The notes beneath the pieces were generated by a model. It was not told the DNA's origin, searched no databases, and saw only the letters and a list, made by a program, of their open reading frames with translations. This document shows, in pieces, positions 47,664-55,611 of a DNA stretch of 64,000 bases. Source of the DNA: CAWJMF01 sp963843945. GTDB taxonomy: Bacteria > Vulcanimicrobiota > Vulcanimicrobiia > Vulcanimicrobiales > Vulcanimicrobiaceae. The translations under genes and the position numbers were made by a program. The stretch is taken from contig CAWJMF010000002.1 in NCBI GenBank assembly GCA_963843945.1, forward strand, positions 372,001 to 436,000, written 5' to 3'. How positions within the stretch are numbered: the stretch's first letter is position 1; each line of letters begins with the position of its first letter.

Positions 47664-48539
47664 TCCGCGGACCAGGATGGCCCGGTAGCTGGCGTAGCGG
47701 GAGGCGGCGATCCGGCCGTCTTCGGCCGCTGCTCGCACCGCACAGCCCGGCTCGCCGCGATGGCTGCAGTCCCGGAAGCGGCAAGCAGCCACGAGGGGGC
47801 CGAACTCGACGAAGCCGGCGGCGATCTCGGCCGGAGGGGCGTCCGCCAGCTCGAATTCGCCGACGCCCGGACTGTCGATCAAAAAGCCGGCCCGGAAGCG
47901 ATGCAAGCGGCCGGTCGTCGTCGTTTGCTTGCCCCGGCCGATCTTCGAGACGTCTCCGATTTCGCCGGGACCGCCGAGGGCCCGAAAGAGCGAGCTTTTC
48001 CCCACCCCGGACTGACCGATCAACAGCGTGCAGTGCGTCTCGAGCGCCGCCTCGAGTCCGTCGATCCCTTCGCCCGTTTTCGGATTGATCACGCTGACGC
48101 CGTAGCCCAAGTTCGCATACAGCACCTCGAGGCTTTCGCGTTCGGCCGGCAGCGCGAGATCGGGCTTCGTCAAAATGAGCCGCGCTCCGATGGCGTGCAG
48201 CGTCGCGAAGGCGAGCAGCTCGTCGATCATCGCAAGGTGCGGAGCGGGCCGCGCGAGCGCCGAAACGACGGCGATGCCGTCGATGTTGGCGGCCATCGTT
48301 TTCGTTCGGCCGCCGGCGGTCGTGCGCTCGAGCGCGAAGCTCCGCGGCTCGCGCCGTTCCACGATGGCTCGCTCGGCGTCCAGCTCGCGGGCCGCCACCA
48401 GATCTCCGGGTACCAGCGTCTGCCGCTCCAGTTGCTTGCGGAGCGAAGCAACGCGCAAGCCGTCCGCTCCGTCGAACGCGATCCACGCGGCGTTGCGGCC
48501 GACGCTGACGACGCGCGCCTGCCGCTCGGCGTCAGGCAT
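47640..48539 (-). CDS. rsgA: Ribosome small-subunit-dependent GTPase A
   Basis: 299 residues from ATG 48539. N-terminal OB-like domain; circularly permuted GTPase with LTKPDL (G4) before GQSGVGKSSLFRAL (G1) and DSPGVGEF (G3), and a C-terminal zinc-binding CRFRDCSHRGEPGC motif. Tests and matures the 30S subunit; inhibited by (p)ppGpp in relatives. Just upstream of rpsT on the same strand. Confidence 0.95.
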   Translation of the reverse strand: MPDAERQARVVSVGRNAAWIAFDGADGLRVASLRKQLERQTLVPGDLVAARELDAERAIVERREPRSFALERTTAGGRTKTMAANIDGIAVVSALARPAPHLAMIDELLAFATLHAIGARLILTKPDLALPAERESLEVLYANLGYGVSVINPKTGEGIDGLEAALETHCTLLIGQSGVGKSSLFRALGGPGEIGDVSKIGRGKQTTTTGRLHRFRAGFLIDSPGVGEFELADAPPAEIAAGFVEFGPLVAACRFRDCSHRGEPGCAVRAAAEDGRIAASRYASYRAILVRGLDLRPRL

Positions 48540-48606
48540 CGATTCGCATGACTCGGCTCGCGCGACGTGAAAGGATGAAGATGGCCCCGGCGGTCAAGGA
48601 TGAGAA

Positions 48607-49158
48607 GTGGAGAGGCTGGCTAGCGTACGATTCGATCGCGTGCTCGACGAAGACGAGGGCGACGAGTTGACGCGCGTTCTTGGTTCGGCCGGCGTCGCGG
48701 CGGGACCCTGGAGAACTCCGGCGCGGAGCGGCCGCACCTACGGAACGCTGCGCTTCGAAGCGGCGCTCGACCGCACGCCGCTGGAACGCCGCGGCGGACG
48801 GGTCGACGAGCCTCCCCTGACCGTGCTCGAGATCGCTCCGGAGCGCACCGAACGGGTCGGCGCGCTTGCAGCCGCCCTCGGCGGCGCCGGTGCGCCCGCC
48901 GGAGTCGTCGACTGTCTCGCGCTGTCCGCGTCGTTGCTGGTCGAGCTCGATGAAACGCGTACGCCGCTGGCAACCTTGCTCGACGTGGTCGATATCGAAC
49001 TCGAGCGGGCACCAGGCCGCCGCGTGACGCCCGTTCTCGGCCTGAGCGACGAGCGTTTGGCGGCCCTAGCCGCAACGCTGCTGGGGGATCCCGAACTCGA
49101 TGCAGGGCGCTTGATCGAAACGTACACCGAATCGCTGCGTCCCGGGGCCGGCCTATGA
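48607..49158 (+). CDS. Hypothetical protein leading the c-di-AMP operon
   Basis: 183 residues from GTG 48607. Mixed alpha/beta with high Ala, Leu, Arg, Asp and Glu (RFDRVLDEDEGDELTRVLGSAGVAAGPW; LLVELDETRTPLATLLDVVDIELERAPGRRV), ending in a helix (DERLAALAATLLGDPELDAGRLIETYTESL). No signal, no membrane segment, no family I can name. Its stop overlaps the cdaA ATG (ATGA), so the protein is made together with the diadenylate cyclase and may act in that pathway. Confidence 0.65.
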   Translation: MERLASVRFDRVLDEDEGDELTRVLGSAGVAAGPWRTPARSGRTYGTLRFEAALDRTPLERRGGRVDEPPLTVLEIAPERTERVGALAAALGGAGAPAGVVDCLALSASLLVELDETRTPLATLLDVVDIELERAPGRRVTPVLGLSDERLAALAATLLGDPELDAGRLIETYTESLRPGAGL

Positions 49159-50024
49159 ACGCGTTTCCGTTCCCCGACTTGGGAGTCGGATTCAGCGACG
49201 CCGTTGACATCCTGGCGACGGCGCTCCTCATCTACTACTTTCTGCTGCTAATCCGGGGAACGCGCGCCGTCCCGATCATGGTCGGATTGCTCGTGCTCGT
49301 GCTCGTCTTGACGGTCGCGAACGTTTTTCACTTGTTGGTGCTGGCGACGGTTTTGCAGTTCGTCCTGTTAGGCACGGCGGTGACCTTGCCGATCGTCTTT
49401 CAACCGGAGCTGCGCCGCTTACTAGAGCAACTCGGACGCGGCGGTATGCTCGCGCGACGCGACGCTCCCGAAGACGTCACCACGCTCGACGAAGCGATCG
49501 CGCTGCTCGCGCGCGCGGCAACCATCCTGTCGGGCAAGCGGGTCGGCGCCTTGATCGCGATCGAAGGCGCGACGGGACTGCGCGAGTTCGTGGAGAGCGG
49601 AACGCGTCTGGACGCGCGGCTTTCGGTGGAACTGCTGCTGACGATCTTCGCGCCGCAAACGCCGCTCCACGACGGCGCGGCGATCGTGAACGGCCGCACG
49701 ATCGAGGCGGCCGGCTGCTTCCTCCCGCTTTCTGAAAACGTCGTAACCGATAGCCATTTGGGCACGCGGCATCGCGCCGCGATCGGCTTGTCGGAACAAA
49801 CCGACGCGGTAGTGCTGGTCATCTCGGAGCAAACCGGTGCGATTTCCGTAGCCCGTGCCGGAAAACTGTCGCGCGAACTCGGCGACGAGGGCCGCCTCCG
49901 CAACGTGCTCCTGGCGTGCTGCCGTGCTTCGCGTGGCGTGCGGCCGCAACGCGCACCGCGGAAGCGCGGGTTCGGCCGGCGCGTCCCGGCCGAGCAGCCG
50001 GGGCTCGCCAATCGACGTGCTTGA
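49155..50024 (+). CDS. cdaA: Membrane diadenylate cyclase (CdaA type)
   Basis: 289 residues from ATG 49155. Three N-terminal membrane helices (~16-80), then the DAC domain with substrate motifs LHDGA at 171-175 and RHR at 205-207 (LGTRHRAAIGLSEQTDAVVLVISEQTG). Condenses two ATP to c-di-AMP. Organised with ybbR and glmM in the order known from Firmicutes, where CdaR (YbbR) and GlmM modulate the cyclase. A c-di-AMP riboswitch lies 2.2 kb downstream. The Arg-rich C-terminal ~35 residues look like an unstructured extension. Confidence 0.94.
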   Translation: MNAFPFPDLGVGFSDAVDILATALLIYYFLLLIRGTRAVPIMVGLLVLVLVLTVANVFHLLVLATVLQFVLLGTAVTLPIVFQPELRRLLEQLGRGGMLARRDAPEDVTTLDEAIALLARAATILSGKRVGALIAIEGATGLREFVESGTRLDARLSVELLLTIFAPQTPLHDGAAIVNGRTIEAAGCFLPLSENVVTDSHLGTRHRAAIGLSEQTDAVVLVISEQTGAISVARAGKLSRELGDEGRLRNVLLACCRASRGVRPQRAPRKRGFGRRVPAEQPGLANRRA

Positions 50025-50685
50025 GCGGCTCGGCCGCAACTTCTGGCTGAAAATTTTCGCACTGGCCCTGGCCGTTGCCGCCTGGGCCTATTTGCGCCTG
50101 ACGCCGAATCCGATCATCGCAGCGCGATTCGTTCAGCAGTTTAGCGTTCCGATCACCACGACCGGGCTGGCAGCGGATCGCGTCGCGCGATTCACGGAGA
50201 AGCAGGCCGTGGTAGCCGTGGTCGTGCCGCGCGGCGGCGCTCCGATCAAGCCCGACGAAATTCACGCCGTGCTGGATTTGGAAGGCCGCGGACCGGGCGT
50301 CTACAACGTTCCGATCCAAGTGATCGCACCGAAGCTGGACATCAAGTCGCTCTCGCCCGCCTCGGTAACGCTCTCCATCGAACCGGTTTCGGAACGCACG
50401 CTGCACGTCGGCTTTCACTACGTGGGCGAAGCCCACCGCAACGTCGTGGTCGCGCACGTTGCGGTCGATCCGCCGGTGGCGATCCTGCGCGGCCCGAGCA
50501 GCGATCTGGCGCGCGTGAGCGGCGTGCGCATCGACGTCGCGCTTCCGCCCGCTCCCAAAGTCCTCGACGCCATGCAACGCCCGATCGCGACCGACGAACG
50601 CGGCAACGAGGTTCCCAACGTCGTGATCTCGCCGGATCTCGTGCGCGTCCGGGCCGATTTCGTTTCCGCACAGGTCAAATCGTGA
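50017..50685 (+). CDS. YbbR-like domain protein, probable cyclase regulator (CdaR)
   Basis: 222 residues from GTG 50017, overlapping the cdaA stop by 8 bases. One N-terminal membrane helix (FWLKIFALALAVAAWAYLRLTP) then extracytoplasmic YbbR repeats (VVPRGGAPIKPDEIHAVLDLEGRGPGVYNVPIQVIAPKLDIKSLSPASVTLSIEP and a second copy). It begins LERLGRNFWLKIFAL, a typical YbbR opening. Known relatives bind CdaA and change its activity. Its stop overlaps the glmM GTG. Confidence 0.88.
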   Translation: MLERLGRNFWLKIFALALAVAAWAYLRLTPNPIIAARFVQQFSVPITTTGLAADRVARFTEKQAVVAVVVPRGGAPIKPDEIHAVLDLEGRGPGVYNVPIQVIAPKLDIKSLSPASVTLSIEPVSERTLHVGFHYVGEAHRNVVVAHVAVDPPVAILRGPSSDLARVSGVRIDVALPPAPKVLDAMQRPIATDERGNEVPNVVISPDLVRVRADFVSAQVKS

Positions 50686-52043
50686 CGGAGCGCGTCTTCG
50701 GAACCGACGGCGTGCGCGGCGTGGCCAACCGGGAGCTCACGCCCGAACTGGGCTTGGCCTTGGGGCGAGCCGGGGCGGCGATCATCGGACGCGCCTCGGC
50801 TCCCGAACGGCCGATCGTCGTGGGACGCGACACGCGCCTCTCGGGGAGCATGCTCGAGGCCGCCGTGGTCGCCGGCATCACCTCAGCCGGACGCGACGTG
50901 CTGCTGGTCGGCGTCATTCCGACGCCTGGAGTCGCGCGCATCACCGCCTTGATCGAAGCGGCCGGCGGAGTGATGATCAGCGCCTCGCACAATCCGATCG
51001 AAGACAACGGCATCAAGTTTTTCGGCGCCGACGGCTTCAAACTCAGCGACGAAGCAGAAGCGGAGATCGAAGCCGCCTTGCTGCCCGGCGCGGTGCTGCC
51101 GCGGCCGACGCACGATGCCGTCGGGGTCGTGCGGGCGGCCTACGGTCTGGCCGACCGCTATTTCGCAACGCTGCTTGAGGCGGGCGGCGACTTGCGCGGG
51201 CTCGTGGTCGTGCTCGACGCGGCCTTCGGCGCTGCCTACGCGATCGGCCCGCGCGTCTTCGAGAAACTCGGAGCTGAGGTGGTGGCGCTGCACGCCGAGA
51301 ACGACGGCTCGCGCATCAACGTCGGCTGCGGCTCCACCGACCTCGGACCGCTCGCCCGGGTCGTGCGCGAGCGAAAGGCTGCGCAGCCGGCGGCACGGAT
51401 CGTCGGCGTCGCTTTCGACGGCGACGCCGACCGCGTGCTGTTCGTCGACGAGAACGGTCACGCGCTGAGCGGCGACCACATCATGCTGCTGCTCGCGCGC
51501 GAGAAGCATCGGCGCGGCGCACTCGCCCGCGACGCCGTCGTGGGAACGGTGATGAGCAACATCGGGCTCGAGCGTGCGCTCGCGCGCGACGGCATCGAGC
51601 TCGTCCGGGCCGCAGTCGGCGATCGCTACGTTCTGGAGATCATGCGCGCCGGTGGTTACGCGCTGGGCGGCGAGCAGTCGGGGCACATCATCGATTTGGA
51701 GCGCACGACGACGGGAGACGGACTGCTGACCGCGGTCGCCGTCGCGACGATCGTGGCGCGCGGCGGCGCAAGCCTGGGCGAACTCGCCGCAGACTTGCAC
51801 GTTGCACCGCAGATTCTCCTCAACGTCCGGACGCCGCGCAAGGGCGTGCTCGACGACCCTGGGGTGCGCGCCTCCATCGCGCGCGCCGAGCGCGAACTCG
51901 GCACGCTGGGGCGGATCCTCGTGCGGCCTTCCGGCACGGAACCGCTCATTCGCGTCATGATCGAGGGCGACGACCGGGTGCGCATCGACCGGCTCGCCGG
52001 CGAGGTCGCTGAAAGCGTCCGAATTGCCGCCCAAGTCGAGTGA
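50682..52043 (+). CDS. glmM: Phosphoglucosamine mutase
   Basis: 453 residues from GTG 50682. VFGTDGVRGVANRELTP start, catalytic phosphoserine Ser102 in ISASHNPIEDNGIKFF, metal loop FDGDADRVLFVDENG, GGEQSGHII substrate loop, and RPSGTEPLIRVMIE. Converts glucosamine-6-P to glucosamine-1-P for peptidoglycan. In cdaA operons GlmM also restrains c-di-AMP synthesis. Confidence 0.96.
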   Translation: MTERVFGTDGVRGVANRELTPELGLALGRAGAAIIGRASAPERPIVVGRDTRLSGSMLEAAVVAGITSAGRDVLLVGVIPTPGVARITALIEAAGGVMISASHNPIEDNGIKFFGADGFKLSDEAEAEIEAALLPGAVLPRPTHDAVGVVRAAYGLADRYFATLLEAGGDLRGLVVVLDAAFGAAYAIGPRVFEKLGAEVVALHAENDGSRINVGCGSTDLGPLARVVRERKAAQPAARIVGVAFDGDADRVLFVDENGHALSGDHIMLLLAREKHRRGALARDAVVGTVMSNIGLERALARDGIELVRAAVGDRYVLEIMRAGGYALGGEQSGHIIDLERTTTGDGLLTAVAVATIVARGGASLGELAADLHVAPQILLNVRTPRKGVLDDPGVRASIARAERELGTLGRILVRPSGTEPLIRVMIEGDDRVRIDRLAGEVAESVRIAAQVE

Positions 52044-52060
52044 GCGGCTCACACTCCCGG

Positions 52061-52184
52061 GTCATGAGGCACGGCTAATTCCGTGATGAGGTGCCGCAGG
52101 GAAACGCCAAAGGGCGTGTAACCCGACCTCACCGGCGCTCGCAGGAGGCCGCGATTCGTGAGCTTTCACTCACGGAATTTGGTC
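52061..52184 (+). ncRNA. Unclassified structured leader with competing helices
   Basis: Between glmM and the c-di-AMP riboswitch. A compound hairpin is visible: TGAGGT (52087-52092) with ACCTCA (52126-52131), enclosing GGG/CCC (52099-52101/52122-52124) and ACGCC/GGCGT (52104-52108/52113-52117). AATTCCGTG (52077-52085) can pair with CACGGAATT (52171-52179) to close it. Two local hairpins compete: CACGG (52070-52074) with CCGTG (52081-52085), and CGTGAG (52157-52162) with CTCACG (52169-52174). I match it to no riboswitch class. Function is inference. Confidence 0.5.
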
Positions 52185-52185
52185 G

Positions 52186-52304
52186 TACGCTAACAGCCGA
52201 ATCCGGTGCGTCCGGAGCGGGGGACTCCCAGGTGGGGTGAATGCGCCGGTCGGCGCTAGGGCAAGCCTTTCAGCCCGAACCCGTCAACTAACCTCGCAGG
52301 CGTT
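52186..52304 (+). promoter_or_regulatory. c-di-AMP (ydaO/yuaA-type) riboswitch
   Basis: The aptamer shows the class's near-invariant blocks in order: CGCTAA...GCCGAATCC, GAGCGGGGGAC, GGGGTGAAT, TAGGGC, CAGCCCGAACCCGTCAACTAACCTCGCAGGCGTT. P1 pairs the first ACGC with the final GCGT. The GAGGAG ribosome-binding site begins 5 bases after P1 and no poly-U tract follows, which favours control of translation. These riboswitches usually turn off cell-wall hydrolase and ion-transport genes when c-di-AMP is high; here the target is an NlpC/P60 hydrolase and the synthase lies just upstream. Confidence 0.93.
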
Positions 52305-52316
52305 GAAAGAGGAGCA

Positions 52317-53054
52317 GTGCATCGATCTTTTGGAACGGCCGTTGCCGCCGTTGCTCTAGCGATAACACTTTCCGGAACGGCCGACGCGAAAGTTCGCGGG
52401 GCCGAGCCCGACACGGCCGCGGTGAGCGTGGCCCCCGCGGTGGCCGAAGCCCCTGCGGCGATCGAACCGCCGCCCACGATCCTCGCCGCCGGGCAGTCGG
52501 CACTCAGCGTGCAGCCCGACTTTGCGGTCGTGTCGCCCGAGTCGCCCGAACGGGCGCGCGGGTTCGACGCTCCGGTCGGAGCGCCGGTCGCGAACGCCGA
52601 CTATCGGATGTGGTCGTCGGCACCGCCCGGAAAGGCGAACGCCGCAATCGGCCGCTTCGCCAAGGGCATCGTCAGCCGGACTTCGACGATCGCGATCAAC
52701 TTGACGCGCAGCGCCATGCGCTTCATCGGGACGCCGTACGTTTTCGGCGGAACCTCGGCCTCGGGCTTCGATTGCTCGGGATACGTGCAGCACGTCTTCG
52801 CCATGGTGGGCCTGCACCTACCGCGGACGGCCGACGCACAGTACTACGAGGGCCGGCGGACCCGTGGCGGGATCGCCGCGGGCGACCTCGTGTTCTTTCA
52901 AACGTATTTACCCGGGCCGTCGCACGTCGGGATTTACATCGGAAACGGGAAGTTCGTGCACAGCTCGAGCCACGGCGTTCGCGTCAGCAGCCTGGGCGAA
53001 TCGTATTGGGCCTCGCGCTACATCGGCGCGAAGCGCTACGCTCCCAAGCACTAG
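52317..53054 (+). CDS. Exported NlpC/P60 peptidoglycan endopeptidase
   Basis: 245 residues from GTG 52317 with GAGGAG at 52309-52314. Signal peptide (GTAVAAVALAITLSGTADA), a Pro/Ala-rich linker, then the NlpC/P60 domain: FIGTPYVFGGTSASGFDCSGYV (catalytic Cys), LPRTADAQ, GDLVFF, SHVGIYIGNGKFVHSSS (catalytic His). Cleaves D-Glu/DAP-type stem-peptide bonds. Preceded by a c-di-AMP riboswitch, linking wall hydrolysis to turgor/c-di-AMP signalling. Followed by a terminator at 53080-53113. Confidence 0.94.
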   Translation: MHRSFGTAVAAVALAITLSGTADAKVRGAEPDTAAVSVAPAVAEAPAAIEPPPTILAAGQSALSVQPDFAVVSPESPERARGFDAPVGAPVANADYRMWSSAPPGKANAAIGRFAKGIVSRTSTIAINLTRSAMRFIGTPYVFGGTSASGFDCSGYVQHVFAMVGLHLPRTADAQYYEGRRTRGGIAAGDLVFFQTYLPGPSHVGIYIGNGKFVHSSSHGVRVSSLGESYWASRYIGAKRYAPKH

Positions 53055-53079
53055 CCGACCTGAACCGGCAGACGAATCG

Positions 53080-53113
53080 AGAAGTCTCCGCTCGTGCGGA
53101 GGCTTCTTGTTTT
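53080..53113 (+). terminator. Rho-independent terminator after the NlpC/P60 gene
   Basis: GAAG-T-CTCCGC, loop TCGT, GCGGAG-G-CTTC, then TTGTTTT: a 10-pair stem with one mismatch and a T-rich tail, 26 bases after the stop. Confidence 0.8.
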
Positions 53114-53176
53114 CTCGCCGAATCGGCGAGCGGCCCGGCCATTCGCTTTTCCTCGTGCCTCTAAGGAGATCGCGTC

Positions 53177-53446
53177 ATGCATTCGGCAGGCCTCAAGCAA
53201 CGCCTCAAGACGATCGCACTCGTTGCGGTTACCGCAGCCTTCAGCTCGCTTTTGACCGGCACCGCAGTCGCCCAGTACTACCAAGAGAATATGGTGAACG
53301 CGCGCAACGCACTGCAGAACGGCATCAACTGGTTAAACAAAGCATCGAACGATAAGGGCGGTCACAAGGCAAACGCGATCAACCTGACCCAGCAAGCGAT
53401 CCGCGAGATCAATCTCGGCATCAACTATGCCAACTACCACCGGTAA
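53177..53446 (+). CDS. Small exported helical protein
   Basis: 89 residues from ATG 53177 behind a strong AAGGAGAT site. Signal peptide (TIALVAVTAAFSSLLTGTAVA, cleavage at ~32), mature ~57 residues forming two amphipathic helices (NARNALQNGINWLNKASNDKGGHKANAINLTQQAIREINLGINYANYH). The DKGGH turn between helices resembles small periplasmic helical-hairpin proteins of Proteobacteria. No known function. Confidence 0.75.
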   Translation: MHSAGLKQRLKTIALVAVTAAFSSLLTGTAVAQYYQENMVNARNALQNGINWLNKASNDKGGHKANAINLTQQAIREINLGINYANYHR

Positions 53447-53468
53447 GGAAATCGGAAAGCGAGGAGCT

Positions 53469-53867
53469 ATGAACAAACGCGGTTGGACGATTGCACTGTT
53501 AGGCTTGGGCCTTTTCGGCGGGACTTGCGGCATTTCGGCGGCCGCGACGTTTGCCGGCACCTGGACGATCAGTGCGACGCTTGGAAACCCGGTCGTCGAG
53601 ACCACCGCACCGACGTGCGTTTTCGAGCAGGAGGGTTCGAAGCTCTCCGGCCGATGCAAGGGCCCGAGCGCCAGCGGTCCAGCGGCTGGCGTCGTCAGCG
53701 GTTCGGCGGTCGAGTGGCAATGGCACAAGATTCCCACGAACCATCTCCAAGTGAACAGCATCGCAACGTATCGTGGGACGTTTTCCGGAAGCACCGTCCG
53801 CGGAACCTGGACCGACAGCTACGACCGAGGGCTCGTCGGACCGTTCACAGGCCAGCGCTCGAAATAG
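53469..53867 (+). CDS. Small exported beta-rich protein
   Basis: 132 residues from ATG 53469 with GAGGAG directly upstream. Signal peptide (WTIALLGLGLFGGTCGISAAA), then beta-strand-rich sequence with internal similarity (FAGTWTISATLG; YRGTFSGSTVRGTWTDSYDRG) and one Cys pair (CVFEQEGSKLSGRC). It looks like a single lipocalin-like or Ig-like exported domain. Follows the helical-hairpin gene by 22 bases, probably the same transcript. Confidence 0.7.
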   Translation: MNKRGWTIALLGLGLFGGTCGISAAATFAGTWTISATLGNPVVETTAPTCVFEQEGSKLSGRCKGPSASGPAAGVVSGSAVEWQWHKIPTNHLQVNSIATYRGTFSGSTVRGTWTDSYDRGLVGPFTGQRSK

Positions 53868-53966
53868 TTGCGCTGACCACTCGACTCCCTGAAGCATTTT
53901 CCCGCCATTTGTTTAGCAGTATAGCTGTTCGCCTCGACGGAAGCTCCGGAACGGAGGCGTTGCGTT

Positions 53967-54719
53967 TTGGACGGGAGCGAAAAGAGGGCGGCGTTTACCC
54001 GAGGTTCGGATCTCGGCCGTCACGTGTTTGGAGCAGCGGCTTTGGCCTCAGGCCTCATCACGCTGGTCTGGCACAATGCCACCCACGGCCCGCTCTTCGT
54101 TTACGCCGCCGCAGTCGCCCAGATCTTGGGCGGCGCCGCAATTCAGTCCCCACGGACGGCAAGGACGGGCGCCGCCGTCCTTGCAGCAGCTTATCTTGTC
54201 TTCGCCGCCCTGTGCGTACCGCAAATCATCAGCAAACCGCAGATCTACAACAGTTGGGGCAACTTCTTCGAACCGTTCTCGCTCGCAACCGGAGCGGCCA
54301 TCGCGTATGCGCGTTCGTCACCGAGGTGGTCGCCGGAAACGGTTGCCAGGCTCGGCCGCATCCTGTTGGGCCTCTGCGTCACCTCGTTTGCCCTCGAACA
54401 GGCTTTTTATCTCGACGCCACCGCTCAACTCGTCCCGAGGTGGTTTCCGCCAAGTCCCATGTTTTGGGCGGTCGCGACGACGGTGTTTTTCGGACTGGGG
54501 GCGCTGGCGCTCCTGACGAACCGCATGGCGCTTCCCGCTGCGCGCTTGTTGACTGCGATGATCTTGGTCTTTGGGTTCGTCGTGTGGATACCGTTGCTGT
54601 TTGCGAACCCGCACAGCCATTCGAGTTGGAGTGAAACAGCGGAGACGTTCGCGATCGCCGGAGCGATCTGGATTTTGGCGGATCTCCTGCGCACCATGCG
54701 GCTCAACGATTTACGTTGA
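53967..54719 (+). CDS. Multi-pass membrane protein of unknown function
   Basis: 250 residues from TTG 53967. About seven hydrophobic segments (FGAAALASGLITLVWH, LFVYAAAVAQILGGAAI, AAVLAAAYLVFAALCVP, ILLGLCVTSFALEQAFY, AVATTVFFGLGALALLT, LLTAMILVFGFVVWIPLLFA, FAIAGAIWILADLL). The layout recalls DoxX-like four-helix units but I see no diagnostic motif. Not obviously in an operon. Confidence 0.65.
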   Translation: MDGSEKRAAFTRGSDLGRHVFGAAALASGLITLVWHNATHGPLFVYAAAVAQILGGAAIQSPRTARTGAAVLAAAYLVFAALCVPQIISKPQIYNSWGNFFEPFSLATGAAIAYARSSPRWSPETVARLGRILLGLCVTSFALEQAFYLDATAQLVPRWFPPSPMFWAVATTVFFGLGALALLTNRMALPAARLLTAMILVFGFVVWIPLLFANPHSHSSWSETAETFAIAGAIWILADLLRTMRLNDLR

Positions 54720-54837
54720 TTCGGGGCAAAGCCGTTTTCTTCACACGCTCTACCGCGTTTTTGAAAAGTCCCGAAGTCGAATCCGCGGTCTCTGGACTAC
54801 TAACCCGTCTAAGTTGACTAGGTCGGGGTCGGTGCAG

Positions 54838-55239
54838 CTAAGATGTACGCCCCCAAGCCTGCGCTCCGATTTTCCAGAGGTCACGTTCCTTAGAGAACGT
54901 GTACGCTAGGGTGCCCATCCTGGCGGCCGTCTGACCTTTAATCGTCACCGTAAGGGTCCCGGAGATGACGGCGTACGCCGATGACCCTTCGACATTCCAG
55001 AATCCCATTTCGTACGCCAGGTGCTCGTAAGTGACGCCGAGGTCCTTGCGCCACTTCTCTACGTCAGCGAGCCAATTGGCTGGAGCATTGGGATTCAACC
55101 AGCGATAGGGTGCGATGCCGTCGATGATGATTGCGTCGTCGGCAAAGACACTGCGAAATAGCTCGCCGTGCTGGGCGTTGAAGCCGTGAATGTGTTTCTC
55201 GATTAGGCTTTGGATTTCCGCAGGCGGGGCGTTAGACAC
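54838..55239 (-). CDS. Nuclear-transport-factor-2-like (SnoaL/DUF4440-type) protein
   Basis: 133 residues from GTG 55239. Cone-fold pattern: EIQSLIEKHIHGFNAQHGELFRSVFADDAIIIDGIAPYRW at the N-terminus and AVISGTLTVTIKGQTAARMGTLAYTFSKERDLWKIGAQAWGR at the end. Members bind or convert small molecules; no catalytic residue can be assigned. About 120 bases of AT-richer spacer separate it from the membrane protein gene. Confidence 0.75.
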   Translation of the reverse strand: MSNAPPAEIQSLIEKHIHGFNAQHGELFRSVFADDAIIIDGIAPYRWLNPNAPANWLADVEKWRKDLGVTYEHLAYEMGFWNVEGSSAYAVISGTLTVTIKGQTAARMGTLAYTFSKERDLWKIGAQAWGRTS

Positions 55240-55538
55240 AAATCATCCTCCAATGAAGGCGATTGCCTTGTTTCGCCGAGTATGTCGGCAAGCACCTCGA
55301 CCGCACGAAGCGACCGGAGCCACTACGCCGACCACGGCGGAGCAGGACGCTATGCGGGAAAAGGTCGTTGGGCTCATGGGCAGGCCACGTCGATCGACGA
55401 TCGGCGGCGGCTACGGGAGGAGAGTTTCAAGAGGGAGACTACCTAGCGTCCAGAACCGCAGTCCGTCCCGCCGGGGAGTTAGCGCGCAACCGCTCGACCC
55501 GAATCCAAAATCCCGAAAGCCCAGTAAAATCAACCCGT
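55240..55538. other. Intergenic stretch, no supported gene
   Basis: About 300 bases between the NTF2-like gene and tRNA-Gln. Open frames here run into the tRNA and are Arg/Pro-rich without family features. It may hold the remnant of a gene and the tRNA promoter, but I see no clear signal. Confidence 0.4.
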
Positions 55539-55610
55539 TGGGGTGTCGCCAAGTGGTAAGGCAGGGGACTTTGAATCCTCCATTCGTTGGTTCGAATCCA
55601 GCCACCCCAG
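55539..55610 (+). tRNA. tRNA-Gln (anticodon TTG)
   Basis: Cloverleaf TGGGGTGTCGCCAAGTGG...; anticodon loop CTTTGAA within GGGGA/TCCTC gives TTG. T-arm is TTGGTTCGAATCCAG, acceptor closes as CACCCCA plus discriminator G. The 3' CCA is not encoded, unlike the tRNA-Ser in this window. Confidence 0.95.
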
Positions 55611-55611
55611 C

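Noticed and set aside
52061..52184. Match of the upstream leader to lysine, cobalamin or c-di-GMP riboswitches
   Set aside because: The conserved core blocks of those classes are absent; only short word similarities were seen.
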